Below are positions 35,795-46,443 of a stretch of 64,000 bases of DNA, one piece after another. A model generated the notes under the pieces. It saw only the letters and a program-made list of their open reading frames with translations. It was not told the origin of the DNA and made no database searches. A program made the translations under genes and the position numbers. This DNA comes from Rhizobiales bacterium IMCC20636 (lineage in GTDB: Bacteria > Pseudomonadota > Alphaproteobacteria > Rhizobiales > GCA-2746425). The stretch spans positions 2,015,001 through 2,079,000 of the forward strand of contig CP018226.1 of assembly GCA_016865015.1 (NCBI GenBank), in the 5' to 3' direction. The number at the start of each line of letters is the position of its first letter. The stretch's first letter is position 1.

Positions 35795-36244
35795 GTGGCT
35801 GAGGTTCTGTTTTATCATTTGCAGGCCCAGCCACTGGAAGAAGTTCTGCCGGGCCTGCTCGAGCGGTCGCTCGCGCGCAATTGGCGTGTGGTTGTTGAAA
35901 GCGGTGCGCCGGAACAGCTTGAAGAGATTGACAATCTGCTGTGGACCTATCGGGAAGAAAGTTTTCTTCCCCATGGGCTCGACGATCATGAATTTGCCAG
36001 CGAACAGCCCATCTTGTTGACGAGCACGGACGCGAACGCGAATGCCGCGCACATCCGATTCCTGGTTCATGACGCTGCTTTGCCAAGTGATCTGAATTAC
36101 GTGCGGGTGGTTCTGCTGTTTGACGGTCTTGATGAGGTGTCGGTGCAAAACGCCCGACAGCACTGGAAGGCGCTGAAGGGCACCGACCATGACCTCACCT
36201 ATTGGCAGCAAAATGAGGCAGGGCGCTGGCAGAAGAAAGCCTGA
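35795..36244 (+). CDS. holC: DNA polymerase III chi subunit
   Basis: The chi clamp-loader accessory subunit, 149 residues, with GTG start (MAEVLFYHLQAQPLEEVLPG) and conserved LDDHEFASEQPILLTS. Chi links the clamp loader to SSB. pepA-holC is a common pair. Confidence 0.9.
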   Translation: MAEVLFYHLQAQPLEEVLPGLLERSLARNWRVVVESGAPEQLEEIDNLLWTYREESFLPHGLDDHEFASEQPILLTSTDANANAAHIRFLVHDAALPSDLNYVRVVLLFDGLDEVSVQNARQHWKALKGTDHDLTYWQQNEAGRWQKKA

Positions 36245-36301
36245 TGCGGCGTGCCATGCCCAAGCAGTTTTGAGCTGTTTTGAAAATGCTGTTATTTGGC
36301 G

Positions 36302-36320
36302 CGACGATATAAATTCGTCG
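36302..36320. promoter_or_regulatory. Inverted repeat upstream of sda
   Basis: CGACGA-TATAAAT-TCGTCG, a 6-bp inverted repeat 45 bp before the sda start. It overlaps a possible -10 (TATAAA), so it could be an operator. No regulator is identified. Confidence 0.3.
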
Positions 36321-36364
36321 TGTTATCGTTTTCAGGGAAATTATCAACAATACGGTTCTGACAG

Positions 36365-37780
36365 ATGTTTTTGAGTGTATTTGATCTGTTCAAGATTGGT
36401 GTCGGGCCGTCCTCATCTCATACGATGGGGCCAATGGTTGCTGCACGTCGGTTCTTGATCGAGATTCGCGATGGTGACTGGCCACGGCCAGCCAATGCGC
36501 AAGTCGACCATGTGACGGTCAGCCTGCACGGTTCTCTCAGCTTTACCGGCAAGGGACACGCCACCGACCGCGCCATCTTGCTGGGACTGGCCGGTTTTGA
36601 GCCAAAGACCCTGGATCCGGAGCAGGCAAAGGCAGCAATTGCAGAGGTAAACTCTTCGAAAAAGGTTTCACCTCAGGGGTTTGGAACGTTTTTTTTCGAC
36701 CCTGAATCCGATCTGGTTTTTGACTATGGTCCCGCCTTGCCACAGCACGCCAATGGGATGATTTTCAACGGTTTTGACAAAAATGGACTGCAATTGCTGA
36801 AGCGGAGCTATTTTTCGGTCGGTGGGGGGTTCGTGCTGACCGAGGCCGAAATGGATGCTGCTACACGCGCAAAGGGCGGCGGTGTGCCAGCCGATGATGC
36901 TGCGGAAGCGGTGCCATATCCGTTCCGGTCTGCCAACGAAATGCTCGCCATGGGCGCTGCAAGCGGGTTGTCGATTGCCGATATGAAGCGCGAGAACGAG
37001 GTCGCCAACAGCAGTCCTCAGGTGTTGGACAAAGGGCTCATTGAAGTCTGGGCAGCGATGTCCGACTGCATGGACCGGGGACTTGCGGGCGATGGGCAAT
37101 TGCCGGGCGGGCTGAAGGTCAAGCGCCGGGCGCGGGAAATTCATGACCAGTTGGTTGCAGAAACCGGCAGTAATGCGTTTCATCCCCATAAGGTTATGGA
37201 CTGGCTGGGGGTTTACGCCATGGCTGTCAACGAAGAGAACGCTGCCGGAGGCAGAGTTGTCACTGCGCCCACTAACGGGGCAGCTGGTGTGGTTCCAGCC
37301 GTCATTCGCTATTATCTCGACCATTGCATCGGCGCGACAGAAGAAGGGGTCAAAACCTTTCTGCTGGTTGCAGGCGCGATTGGAGGCATCATAAAATATA
37401 ATGCGTCCATCTCCGGCGCTGAAGTTGGCTGTCAGGGCGAAGTCGGGTCAGCCTCGGCCATGGCTGCAGCTGGACTGTGTGCGGTTCTTGGTGGCAGCAA
37501 TAAACAGGTCGAGAACGCGGCTGAGATAGCTCTGGAGCACCATTTGGGTATGACTTGCGATCCAGTTGCCGGCCTTGTTCAGGTGCCGTGTATCGAACGC
37601 AACGCTCTGGGTGCTGTGAAAGCCGTGACCGCTGCCAGCCTTGCGCTGCGCGGCAGTGGCGATCATTTCGTACCGCTGGACACCTGCGTGGAAACCATGC
37701 GCCAGACCGGGCGCGATATGATGGATGAATACAAGGAAACCTCAAAAGGCGGGCTGGCGGTAAATCTTGTCGCCTGTTGA
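36365..37780 (+). CDS. sda: L-serine ammonia-lyase (iron-sulfur)
   Basis: Deaminates L-serine to pyruvate. 471 residues, single-chain type with a beta domain ([20 protein letters not shown]) and an alpha domain. Cys in [34 protein letters not shown] and near CMDRG fit [4Fe-4S] cluster ligands. Full length. Confidence 0.94.
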   Translation: MFLSVFDLFKIGVGPSSSHTMGPMVAARRFLIEIRDGDWPRPANAQVDHVTVSLHGSLSFTGKGHATDRAILLGLAGFEPKTLDPEQAKAAIAEVNSSKKVSPQGFGTFFFDPESDLVFDYGPALPQHANGMIFNGFDKNGLQLLKRSYFSVGGGFVLTEAEMDAATRAKGGGVPADDAAEAVPYPFRSANEMLAMGAASGLSIADMKRENEVANSSPQVLDKGLIEVWAAMSDCMDRGLAGDGQLPGGLKVKRRAREIHDQLVAETGSNAFHPHKVMDWLGVYAMAVNEENAAGGRVVTAPTNGAAGVVPAVIRYYLDHCIGATEEGVKTFLLVAGAIGGIIKYNASISGAEVGCQGEVGSASAMAAAGLCAVLGGSNKQVENAAEIALEHHLGMTCDPVAGLVQVPCIERNALGAVKAVTAASLALRGSGDHFVPLDTCVETMRQTGRDMMDEYKETSKGGLAVNLVAC

Positions 37781-37855
37781 TGTGGTAAAATGATACCGTT
37801 TATTCAAATATCTGCAAAATAACACCTTTTTTGCATCGATTCTGAAAAACGTGTC

Positions 37856-37884
37856 TTGACCGGTGGCGTCTGCTCGGCTAAATC
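37856..37884 (+). promoter_or_regulatory. Putative rplM-rpsI promoter
   Basis: TTGACC at 37856-37861, a 17-bp spacer, then TAAATC at 37879-37884. This matches the housekeeping promoter type of Alphaproteobacteria and lies ~100 bp before rplM, leaving room for a leader. Confidence 0.5.
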
Positions 37885-37984
37885 GCGCCCATCGAATTGC
37901 GGCTCACAGATCGGGCCGTTTATGATTTTGTGACCTGAGGCCTATCGTGCCGGGTTACGTCTCCACCGGATTTGAGCTGAACAT

Positions 37985-38449
37985 ATGAAAACATATTCTG
38001 CAAAAGCCAGCGAGATCGAAAAAAACTGGATTTTGATCGACGCTGAAGACCTTGTCCTTGGTCGCCTTGCTGCATTCGTGGCAACGCGCCTGCGTGGCAA
38101 GCACAAGCCAACCTACACACCGCATATGGATTGCGGCGATCATGTTATTGTCGTGAATGCTGAGAAAGTCGCATTCACCGGCAAGAAATTTGAAGACAAG
38201 GTTTACTATTGGCACACCGGTTTTCCCGGCGGTATCAAACAGCGCACGGCGCGTGAGATCATCGAAGGCCGTTTTCCTGAGCGTGTGGTTATGAAAGCTG
38301 TGCAGCGCATGTTGCCAAGTGGTCCTCTTGGCCGCCAGCAATTGCGCAATCTGAAAGTTTATGGCGGGTCTGAGCATCCTCATGAAGCACAGCAGCCTGT
38401 GACAATGGACGTCGCGGCAATGAACACCAAGAACAAGAAGGCCTCCTGA
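37985..38449 (+). CDS. rplM: 50S ribosomal protein L13
   Basis: 154 residues: [40 protein letters not shown] and [18 protein letters not shown]. In operon with rpsI, 2 bp apart. Confidence 0.97.
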   Translation: MKTYSAKASEIEKNWILIDAEDLVLGRLAAFVATRLRGKHKPTYTPHMDCGDHVIVVNAEKVAFTGKKFEDKVYYWHTGFPGGIKQRTAREIIEGRFPERVVMKAVQRMLPSGPLGRQQLRNLKVYGGSEHPHEAQQPVTMDVAAMNTKNKKAS

Positions 38450-38451
38450 TC

Positions 38452-38940
38452 ATGGCTGAAGAATTGCAAACTCTTGAAGATCTGGGCAACGTCATGGATG
38501 CGGACAGCGAAGCTGTTGAAGCGGCTCCTGTCTATGTGCAGAAACTTGATGAACATGGCCGTGCATATGCCACTGGCAAACGTAAAGATGCGGTTGCACG
38601 TGTCTGGCTCAGCCCGGGCGCTGGTCGCATCACTGTGAATGGCAAGCCATTTGATGGGTATTTTGCCCGTGCAGTGCTGCAACTGGTGGTACGTCAGCCG
38701 CTGGTCGCTGCTGATCGTGATACTCAGTATGATATCAATGCAACGGTTGCTGGCGGCGGTCTGTCCGGCCAGGCTGGTGCAGTGCGCCACGGTATTTCCA
38801 AGGCTCTGACCTATTTCGAGCCTGTGTTGCGCGGTACTCTGAAACAGGGTGGGTTCCTGACCCGCGATAGTCGTGTTGTTGAGCGTAAGAAATACGGTAA
38901 GGCGAAAGCCCGTAAGTCTTTCCAGTTCTCCAAACGTTAA
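38452..38940 (+). CDS. rpsI: 30S ribosomal protein S9
   Basis: 162 residues with a ~30-residue N-terminal extension before [20 protein letters not shown]. It ends with [11 protein letters not shown], the conserved C-terminus reaching the P site. Confidence 0.97.
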   Translation: MAEELQTLEDLGNVMDADSEAVEAAPVYVQKLDEHGRAYATGKRKDAVARVWLSPGAGRITVNGKPFDGYFARAVLQLVVRQPLVAADRDTQYDINATVAGGGLSGQAGAVRHGISKALTYFEPVLRGTLKQGGFLTRDSRVVERKKYGKAKARKSFQFSKR

Positions 38941-38960
38941 GACTGAATTTTACGGAACTG

Positions 38961-38988
38961 AAAAGGGCGGCCATGGGTCGCCCTTTTT
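38961..38988 (+). terminator. Rho-independent terminator after rpsI
   Basis: AAAAGGGCG, 9-base loop, CGCCCTTTTT, 20 bp after the rpsI stop. The A/T flanks may also let it end the converging pirin gene. Confidence 0.88.
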
Positions 38989-39009
38989 GTTGTTTGATGC
39001 AGAATTACT

Positions 39010-39738
39010 TTATTGCTGCAACGGTGCGAGGTCGAACAGCAGGACATCAGCATTGCGGCCCGCTTCCAGCACGACAGAACCGCCATTGGTGGCGGCACCG
39101 TCGCCTTCATGGAGCGCTTCGCCATTCAACGTGAGTGATCCGGCGGCCACCTGCAGCCATAATTTCCGATCTGGCTGTGCGGTATGATCAATCCGCTCGT
39201 CGCCATCCAGATGAGCGGCGTAGACCAGCGCATCCTGTTGCACACGAATTGAACCGTTCGAACCATCCGGTGAGAGGATGAGCGCCAGTTTCCCGCGCTT
39301 GTCGAGGTCTTTTGCAGCCAGAGTTTCGTATCGTGGTGTCACATTTTGCGCGTCCGGTATCAGCCAGATTTGCAGGAAATGCACAGCATCATCTGCAGAC
39401 GGGTTGAACTCGCTGTGTGACACGCCGCTGCCAGTGCTCATATATTGGACACCACCGGCCTGCACCACAGAGCCGTTGCCCAATGTGTCCTTGTGCTCCA
39501 AAGCACCTTCCAGGACATAGGAAAAGATCTCGAAGTTCTTATGTGGATGGGTCGGGAAGCCGCCATTGGCTGCAACCCGGTCGTCATTGATCACCCGCAG
39601 TGATTCATAATGGACGTGGTCCGGATCATTGTAGCCTGCAAATGAAAAACTGTGGGCGCTTTTGAGCCAGCCATGGTCAGCGATGCCGCGTTCGTTCGCG
39701 CGCCGGATGGTGATCGGATTGGTTGTTGTGGTCGACAT
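39010..39738 (-). CDS. Pirin-family protein (YhhW-like)
   Basis: A 242-residue bicupin. Metal-binding His residues are in FPTHPHKNFEIFSYVLEG, SGVSHSEFNPS and near HSFSFAGYNDP. E. coli YhhW has quercetin 2,3-dioxygenase activity; the natural role is unknown. Start at 39738 (MSTTTTNPITIRRA) after AAGGAG. Confidence 0.88.
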   Translation of the reverse strand: MSTTTTNPITIRRANERGIADHGWLKSAHSFSFAGYNDPDHVHYESLRVINDDRVAANGGFPTHPHKNFEIFSYVLEGALEHKDTLGNGSVVQAGGVQYMSTGSGVSHSEFNPSADDAVHFLQIWLIPDAQNVTPRYETLAAKDLDKRGKLALILSPDGSNGSIRVQQDALVYAAHLDGDERIDHTAQPDRKLWLQVAAGSLTLNGEALHEGDGAATNGGSVVLEAGRNADVLLFDLAPLQQ

Positions 39739-39951
39739 TGTCTTACTCCTTGTTGGATTGCGATTGAACCTGATCTGGGGTGTAGCGCTCCGGTTATAAA
39801 TGGTAATCAATGTAATAAGACTGTTTCTTCTTGGTGAACAAATGAGTGGTTCTGTTTATTGGTGAACCAACCATGCAAACGCCGATTTGCGTTTTGCACG
39901 CATACGGCGTATCTGCAGCCAAAATCGTTTGCCAAAATATGGAAGAACATC

Positions 39952-41007
39952 ATGTCGGACAGAAAAATCAGAGTGGGTGTGTTGGGTGCCTCCGGTTATA
40001 CGGGCGCCGATCTGGTGCGCCTTGCTGTGCGACATCCGAATGTGGATGTCACTGTTCTGACTGCAAATTCTCACGCGGGAAAGCCGATTGAGGATGTGTT
40101 CCCACATCTGCGCGGGCTTGGTCTGCCAGATCTGGTGACGGTTGAAGAGGCGGACTGGTCAGAGGTGGATGCAGTCTTTTGCGGATTGCCACATGGCACG
40201 ACACAACAGATCACCAGTTCTGTCCTGAAGACACATCCGCATGTCAAATTCATTGATATGTCGGCTGACTTCCGGCTGCGCAATGCAGATACCTATCAGC
40301 AATGGTACGGCATCAAGCACCAGGCACCCGAGTTACAGCTCGAGGCTGTCTACGGGCTCAGCGAGCATTATCGGGATGAGATTGCGAAAGCGCGTCTTGT
40401 TGCCTGTCCCGGTTGTTACCCAACGGCTGTTCTGACGGCGATGCTTCCACTGGCTAGTCAGAACCTGATTGATGCCAGCGAAATCATTATTGATGCGAAA
40501 TCTGGCGTGTCAGGGGCTGGCCGTGGTCTGAAACAGAACACGTTGTTCTGCGAAGCAGGTGAGGGGCTGTCCCCCTATGCTGTTGGCACACACAGGCATG
40601 CACCGGAAATCGAACAGGAAGTCGGCAAGGCCTTTGGCTCTGACGTAACCGTCAATTTCACGCCGCATCTCATTCCCATGTCACGGGGAGAATTGTGCAC
40701 GCATTATGTGCGTTGCATGGGGGATACGACTGCTGATGATCTGCGCGATGCGCTTTCCAGATTTTATGCCGACAAGAGTTTTGTAACTGTGCTGAAGTCA
40801 GGTGAAATACCTGCAACGCAACATGTGCGCGGCTCGAACAATGTGCTGATCGGTGTGTTTCCAGACCGGATTTCGGGTCGTGCCATCGTTATTTCGGCGC
40901 TGGATAATCTGGTCAAGGGCTCTGCCGGGCAGGCTCTGCAGAACTTCAATTTGATGTTTGGCCTGCCGGAAGTGACCGGACTTGAGCAGGTTGCCCTCTT
41001 TCCCTAG
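39952..41007 (+). CDS. argC: N-acetyl-gamma-glutamyl-phosphate reductase
   Basis: The third enzyme of arginine synthesis, 351 residues. NADP fold VGVLGASGYTGADLVRLA, catalytic Cys in VACPGCYPTAVL, ending LPEVTGLEQVALFP. The start at 39952 is preceded by GGAAG and gives the type 1 length. Confidence 0.95.
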   Translation: MSDRKIRVGVLGASGYTGADLVRLAVRHPNVDVTVLTANSHAGKPIEDVFPHLRGLGLPDLVTVEEADWSEVDAVFCGLPHGTTQQITSSVLKTHPHVKFIDMSADFRLRNADTYQQWYGIKHQAPELQLEAVYGLSEHYRDEIAKARLVACPGCYPTAVLTAMLPLASQNLIDASEIIIDAKSGVSGAGRGLKQNTLFCEAGEGLSPYAVGTHRHAPEIEQEVGKAFGSDVTVNFTPHLIPMSRGELCTHYVRCMGDTTADDLRDALSRFYADKSFVTVLKSGEIPATQHVRGSNNVLIGVFPDRISGRAIVISALDNLVKGSAGQALQNFNLMFGLPEVTGLEQVALFP

Positions 41008-41129
41008 AGCACTGTAAGGTGTTTTGAGCGGCACAATCACTTGACTTTCATGCTGTCTCATGTGTTTTTCCGCCAGAGTTTGAACCATTATCAGCGGCCT
41101 TGTGGCCGCACAGAATTTCAGGACATAAA

Positions 41130-42917
41130 ATGCACCGTTATCGCACCCACACATGTGGCGCTCTTCGTTTGTCTGATGCCGACCAGACTGTTCGTCTGTC
41201 AGGTTGGGTTCACCGTGTGCGTGATCATGGCGGGTTGCTGTTTATCGATTTGCGCGATCATTACGGATTGACCCAGATCGTCGTTGATCCCGATTCGTCA
41301 GCCTTTTCGATGGCAGAAAGCCTGCGTGCCGAATATTGCATTCGCATCGATGGCGCGGTCAGGGCGCGTGATGCCGACACGATCAACCCGAATCTTGATA
41401 CCGGTGAGATTGAAGTTTTCTGCGTAGAAATGGAAATCCTCGGTTCTGCCGAAGATCTGCCAGTGCCGGTGTTTGGTGAACTGGATTACCCTGAAGATAC
41501 CCGTCTGCGCAATCGGTTCCTCGATCTGCGCCGTGAGACGCTGCACAAGAACATCATGACGCGGACGAAGATCATTGCGGACATGCGGGCGCGGATGGCT
41601 GGCGAGGGCTTCAACGAGTTCCAGACGCCTATCCTGACTGCTTCGTCTCCAGAAGGCGCACGTGACTTTCTGGTGCCGTCGCGTCTTCATGACGGCACAT
41701 TCTACGCATTGCCCCAGGCACCTCAGCAGTTCAAGCAATTGCTGATGATTTCCGGCTTCGACCGCTATTTCCAGATTGCGCCATGTTTCCGCGATGAGGA
41801 TCCGCGCGCTGACCGTCTGCCCGGCGAGTTTTACCAACTCGATGTGGAGATGAGCTTTGTCACGCAGGAAGATGTGCTCTCAACAATGGAGCCTGTTCTG
41901 CGCGGCGTTTTTGAAGCCTTCGCCGAGGGCAAGCTCGTCACCCAGGAATTTCCACGGATTCCATATGCAGAATCTCTGCGCAAATATGGCAGTGACAAGC
42001 CTGATTTGCGCAACCCGATCGAGATGGAAGCTGTCACCGAGCATTTTGCAGGTTCCGGGTTCAAGATTTTCGCTGGCATGATCGAACGCGACCCAAAGGT
42101 TGAAGTCTGGGCAATTCCAGCGAAAACCGGTGGCAGCCGCGCGTTTTGCGACCGTATGAACAGCTGGGCACAGGGCGAAGGCCAGCCCGGGCTTGGCTAT
42201 ATCTTCTTCCGTATGGAAGGTGACGAAGTGGTTGGTGCCGGACCCTTGGCCAAGAATATCGGTCCTGAGCGTACCTTGGCTTTGCGCACTCAACTTGGTC
42301 TTGGCGACGGTGATTCCGTGTTCTTTGTGGCCGGCGTTCCGTCAAAATTTGCCGCCTTTGCCGGCGCTGCACGTACACGGGTCGGCAGCGAGCTTGGCCT
42401 GATCGATGAAAATCAGTTTGCGCTGTGCTGGATTGTCGATTTCCCAATGTATGAATGGGATGAAGAAAACAAGAAAGTCGAGTTTTCTCACAACCCGTTC
42501 TCCATGCCGATGGGCGGTCTTGAGGCTCTGGAAAATCAGGATCCTCTGACCATCAACGCCTATCAGTATGACATGGTGTGCAACGGTTTCGAGATCGCGT
42601 CCGGTGCCATCCGTAACCATGATGTCGAGGTCATGAAAAAGGCGTTTGCCATTGCCGGCTATGCGGAAGACGTGCTGGAGGAGCAGTTTGGCGGCCTCTA
42701 TCGTGCGTTCAAGTTTGGTCCGCCACCCCATGGTGGCATGGCTGCTGGTGTTGACCGCGTCGTGATGTTGCTGGTGGGTGCCAAAAACCTGCGGGAAGTG
42801 ACATTGTTCCCGATGAACCAGCAGGCACAGGATCTGTTGATGGGAGCTCCGGCTCCCGCAGCACCCAGCCAGTTGCAGGAATTGCATCTGCGTGTGATCC
42901 CGTCAGCCAAATCCTGA
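41130..42917 (+). CDS. aspS: Aspartyl-tRNA synthetase
   Basis: A 595-residue bacterial class II enzyme: OB fold ([20 protein letters not shown]), motif 2 ([13 protein letters not shown]), GAD insertion ([17 protein letters not shown]) and motif 3 ([15 protein letters not shown]). Alphaproteobacterial AspRS of this type are often non-discriminating when Asn-tRNA synthetase is absent; this cannot be judged here. Confidence 0.95.
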   Translation: MHRYRTHTCGALRLSDADQTVRLSGWVHRVRDHGGLLFIDLRDHYGLTQIVVDPDSSAFSMAESLRAEYCIRIDGAVRARDADTINPNLDTGEIEVFCVEMEILGSAEDLPVPVFGELDYPEDTRLRNRFLDLRRETLHKNIMTRTKIIADMRARMAGEGFNEFQTPILTASSPEGARDFLVPSRLHDGTFYALPQAPQQFKQLLMISGFDRYFQIAPCFRDEDPRADRLPGEFYQLDVEMSFVTQEDVLSTMEPVLRGVFEAFAEGKLVTQEFPRIPYAESLRKYGSDKPDLRNPIEMEAVTEHFAGSGFKIFAGMIERDPKVEVWAIPAKTGGSRAFCDRMNSWAQGEGQPGLGYIFFRMEGDEVVGAGPLAKNIGPERTLALRTQLGLGDGDSVFFVAGVPSKFAAFAGAARTRVGSELGLIDENQFALCWIVDFPMYEWDEENKKVEFSHNPFSMPMGGLEALENQDPLTINAYQYDMVCNGFEIASGAIRNHDVEVMKKAFAIAGYAEDVLEEQFGGLYRAFKFGPPPHGGMAAGVDRVVMLLVGAKNLREVTLFPMNQQAQDLLMGAPAPAAPSQLQELHLRVIPSAKS

Positions 42918-42958
42918 TACACGCTTCCTGCTTGGGCATTTAAATAGTCAAAGAGTGA

Positions 42959-45007
42959 CTAGTTCGGAGTTTGTTCCGAGCTGTCACTCGAACTGTCTGG
43001 CTTGTTCTGAATTGTAACGCCAAGCAATGCCAGTAATTTGCGTGGATCGCCACGCAGCTGGCGCTCAATGTCTGCAATCGCCACGCCAGCAGCATCTGGC
43101 TTCAATTCCACGATCAGGCCGTCCGGGTCAGGCAGGAACGCCTGCAAGGCGGCTACAAGCTCCTTCTGGAACCTCTGGTTCTGCAAGACAGCAACCAAAA
43201 ATGGCAGTGTGGCACCGACCTGGCCCCGCAGCACATCACCTTTGGTGTTGAGTTTTTCCGCCTGCGCGTCAAATCCGGCTTCAACGACACCATGATTGTT
43301 GAATGTGATCTGCGCATCCATCAGCTTGCCCTTGCGAAGGGTGCTGCTGGCCTTGGCAGGGTCGGCAAAAGGCGAGGTGGTGACATCTTCAATCCGTGCG
43401 GCCATCTGAAGCCGGCCCAGATCCTGAATGTCGACATCCAGCTGTTCCAGTGTCAGCGTCTGCTTTGATGCATTGTATTGCAACGTCAAAGACTGATCGA
43501 GCTCAAGTGTGTCGGTCTCCATTGTGCGCAAAATGCTGGTCAGTCGACCAAGCAGGCCTGTGCCGTCGGGAATGAGTGCCGTTGGCACGCGAAGTTTTTC
43601 CAGAGTGACTTCCACCGCATTGGGGGTGCCAGACGCATCAGTCCTGGTCTGCAGGTCCAGCGTTTGAATGCCAGCTTCCAATGCAAGTTCCTGAAGACTG
43701 GCATCAAAACCATTCAGAAACACCGAACTGATTGTCGGGATCAGGTCTGCAGTTGATACCTCGCCACCATCCATCTTTTCACGCAGAAAATCCTTGTCAG
43801 GAAAATCAACATCCTTGACGGTTGCACGATGGACATGCACCGCTCCAAGGTCGGTCAGGCTGGCGCGAAAATCCTGCACATCGGCCTCGGCAAATCCGCC
43901 AAGAGATGCCTGAGACAGTCCCATCGATCCTACTGTAAAATAATCGATCCCCAGAGCCTGGGTCTGGAGCTGCTTGAGTTCCAGTTTTTCGATGTCAAAT
44001 GCCGAAGCTAAATTCAACAGAAAAGAGCCTACTTCGGCGTTTGGCACCGCATCGATCCCATTTGGACTTTTGGCAACCGTGATCAGATGAGCCTTGGTGG
44101 TCTGATCCAGAGGCTCAAGCGCCAGATTGGCCACTTTTACGGCGTCAATGGTCAAGGTGAGGCCACCAATCGAGACCGCATAATCACGGACGGAGAGGCC
44201 TCCCAATATAACTTGTCGGGAGTTCCATTGTGTTGTCGGATCCAGCAAGGATGTTATTGCATCCATGTTCAGATCTGTGAAAACTGTGTCCTGAAAGCTT
44301 TCACTGAGGATGGGCTCCAAAGGCGGGCTTAACGACAATGTGCTGGAAATCTGCCATTGACCGATCCGCCGATCCCGAACATCAGACAGAACATTGTGCC
44401 GGTATATGCTTTCACCCAGGAGTTCTGTGTCTTTCTTGGTCGAATAGGTGCGTACGGAGAGCTTGGGAATTGTTACGGTACCAGCCTGAACGCCAAGAAG
44501 CTGTGCCAGAAACTGGCGTTGGCGTTCAAATTTATCAACTCCGCTGCCGGTTGCACCAAGGCGGGCGATGTCGAGACGGGGAAGGGCCGCTTTCTCAACC
44601 ACAAGGGTCTCGGCAACAAACTCCATCTGGCCCTGCTTGATGCCAACGTTGTTGAGGGTCATGCTGCTTGCCAGTGCGACAAAATCACCGTCACTCAGAC
44701 GCGGGCTCTCCAGAACCACCTTGCCAATCTCTACACTCAAATCCAGACCGGGCACTTCCAGGGACATGCCATCAATTAACAAAGCGCCATCGACTGATCT
44801 TGTTGAGATATAGCCGATGCTGGCTGTAGCATTGCCAAAACGCGTAATCTCCCGCACCCAGTTTTGAAGTGAATGGTAAATTGTGCGGGAGAAAATGCTG
44901 CCAAGCGATTGCGAGGGGAGATCCCCCGAATTTTGTGCGTGCAGCGGTGCAATGCCAGCGGCCCATGTCGCAGCAAGGACGAGCAAAACACTTCGGATGA
45001 CCGTCAT
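42959..45007 (-). CDS. Exported protein of unknown function (paralogue A)
   Basis: 682 residues with a signal peptide (VIRSVLLVLAATWAAGIAPL, HAQ). It has several long repeats of beta-rich type (for example ALLIDGMSLEVPGLDLSVEI, GGLSVRDYAVSIGGLTLTID) that read as duplicated domains. A C-terminal block TLPFLVAVLQNQRFQKELVA, AFLPDPDGLIVELKP, LLALLGVTIQN is shared with the next two genes. I do not recognise the family. It is soluble after export, so probably periplasmic. It is about twice the length of its paralogues and may be a fused tandem duplicate. It has a Ser/Gln-rich tail. Confidence 0.8.
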   Translation of the reverse strand: MTVIRSVLLVLAATWAAGIAPLHAQNSGDLPSQSLGSIFSRTIYHSLQNWVREITRFGNATASIGYISTRSVDGALLIDGMSLEVPGLDLSVEIGKVVLESPRLSDGDFVALASSMTLNNVGIKQGQMEFVAETLVVEKAALPRLDIARLGATGSGVDKFERQRQFLAQLLGVQAGTVTIPKLSVRTYSTKKDTELLGESIYRHNVLSDVRDRRIGQWQISSTLSLSPPLEPILSESFQDTVFTDLNMDAITSLLDPTTQWNSRQVILGGLSVRDYAVSIGGLTLTIDAVKVANLALEPLDQTTKAHLITVAKSPNGIDAVPNAEVGSFLLNLASAFDIEKLELKQLQTQALGIDYFTVGSMGLSQASLGGFAEADVQDFRASLTDLGAVHVHRATVKDVDFPDKDFLREKMDGGEVSTADLIPTISSVFLNGFDASLQELALEAGIQTLDLQTRTDASGTPNAVEVTLEKLRVPTALIPDGTGLLGRLTSILRTMETDTLELDQSLTLQYNASKQTLTLEQLDVDIQDLGRLQMAARIEDVTTSPFADPAKASSTLRKGKLMDAQITFNNHGVVEAGFDAQAEKLNTKGDVLRGQVGATLPFLVAVLQNQRFQKELVAALQAFLPDPDGLIVELKPDAAGVAIADIERQLRGDPRKLLALLGVTIQNKPDSSSDSSEQTPN

Positions 45008-45036
45008 TCGCTCAGGCTCCTTAAGCGCTGGTGGCG

Positions 45037-46197
45037 CTATTTATTGGCATTGATCGACAATCCCAGCAGTTCGACAACCGTGCCGGGCGCAGATGTCAAA
45101 GCTGCAAAGACCTGGATGAAAGGCGTCGGTTTGTCAGGTGCCATCAGGATGGTGAAATTCTGAGGGTCGCTCAGGAATGCGGTAACAGCGTCCGCAACCT
45201 GCTTTTGAAAAGCATCATTTTCCAACACGGCAAGGAAGAAGGGAAGAGCGCCGGACAATTGGGCTGCAAGCGCCTCTGGCTCAACACCCATTTTCTCGGC
45301 CTGCGCTGACAGCACCCGACCTGCGAGCGAATTGTCATCGACCTGCAGGTTCAGACTGCCGATGCTGGCTGTTGCGATAATGGCTCTTGGATCGAGAGGA
45401 GAGGCCATAAAGCTTTGCGGAATGCCGCCGATAGCGGCTTCCACTGACAGGGCGGCAGTGTCGTCACCGGACAGCAGAAAACGCTCCACTGTCAGCGTTT
45501 CATCTTCCGGCGCATAAGACCCTTTTGCTGACAATGACAGATTCAATTCCTGGTAGCCAAGTCCGACAATGTCCCGTTTGATGCGGGAATCCGGAAAATC
45601 AGCAATCTGGATTGAAATGCCTGCAACCTCCACTTCGCCAGCAACTGGAATGCTGTCATTGTTGATGTCGGCGATCGTATCAACAGAGGCGATGGTCACC
45701 AGACGGCTCTCAGCATTTCCACCAAGACGGATGTCCTTCACCGTGGAGGTCTTGTAGCGAAACCATTGACTGACGGCGCCTTCAACGATTTGGTCTGCGG
45801 GCTGAACGGTGACGTTCAGCGCAGTTGCGGACGCGACCGATCCCTCGGCTCTCCGAGACTGCAATATGATGCCTTCGGTGGTGATGCCTTCTGCGCTGAA
45901 ACCACCATCAGACAGAATTTTCGGCCCTTGGATCCGCGTTTCGTCGATGATGATACTGGGGCGTTTTGCCTTGTCGCGCGTCAGGGTCACATTCTCCAGC
46001 ACAACAACATTATCGGCTTCTTCAAAGCGTGCAGATTCATAGGCGAATGTGTCGCCGCTGACCTTTGACATGGTTGCGACCAGTGTCTGACCAATTGTTT
46101 CCGCAATATCTGATTGCGCGGCGAGTTGGCTGCTTGCCAGCACCCCGATAGCTAGAGCGACGACGGGGGGGATTGCCGAACGGAACGAATAGATCAT
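45037..46197 (-). CDS. Exported protein of unknown function (paralogue B)
   Basis: 386 residues: signal peptide (FRSAIPPVVALAIGVLASSQ, LAAQ), then repeated segments describing features such as VVVLENVTLTRDKAKRPSII. The C-terminal block is ALPFFLAVLENDAFQKQVAD, AFLSDPQNFTILMAPDKP, VVELLGLSINANK. It shares this layout with paralogues A and C and lies 29 bp upstream of A in the same direction. Start chosen at MIYSFRSA with AGAGAG upstream. Function unknown. Confidence 0.8.
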   Translation of the reverse strand: MIYSFRSAIPPVVALAIGVLASSQLAAQSDIAETIGQTLVATMSKVSGDTFAYESARFEEADNVVVLENVTLTRDKAKRPSIIIDETRIQGPKILSDGGFSAEGITTEGIILQSRRAEGSVASATALNVTVQPADQIVEGAVSQWFRYKTSTVKDIRLGGNAESRLVTIASVDTIADINNDSIPVAGEVEVAGISIQIADFPDSRIKRDIVGLGYQELNLSLSAKGSYAPEDETLTVERFLLSGDDTAALSVEAAIGGIPQSFMASPLDPRAIIATASIGSLNLQVDDNSLAGRVLSAQAEKMGVEPEALAAQLSGALPFFLAVLENDAFQKQVADAVTAFLSDPQNFTILMAPDKPTPFIQVFAALTSAPGTVVELLGLSINANK

Positions 46198-46388
46198 GAA
46201 GCTTCTCTCTGCTTGCCTCTGCAAATGGCCGATATGCCGGTCATCTGGCTATGTTGGACTGACACATGTTTTCGGTCCACTGGGACCCCACATGCCGGGT
46301 AAATTTCTTGAGGCAAAGTGCCTGGGGAATTATTTTGTATTTGGAATCATAGAATGGTTCAACTTAACAAACGGCACTGCGGCTTTGG

Positions 46389-46424
46389 CAAAAAAAAGGC
46401 CGCAAACCAAATTGCAGCCTTTTT
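46389..46424 (-). terminator. Terminator after paralogue C
   Basis: On the minus strand AAAAAGGCTGC, a 10-base loop and GCGGCCTTTTTTT form a near-perfect stem with a T-run, ~20 bp after the 46444 stop. Paralogue C is thus at least partly uncoupled from B and A. Confidence 0.8.
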
Positions 46425-46443
46425 AACATCAGAGCCGGATTTT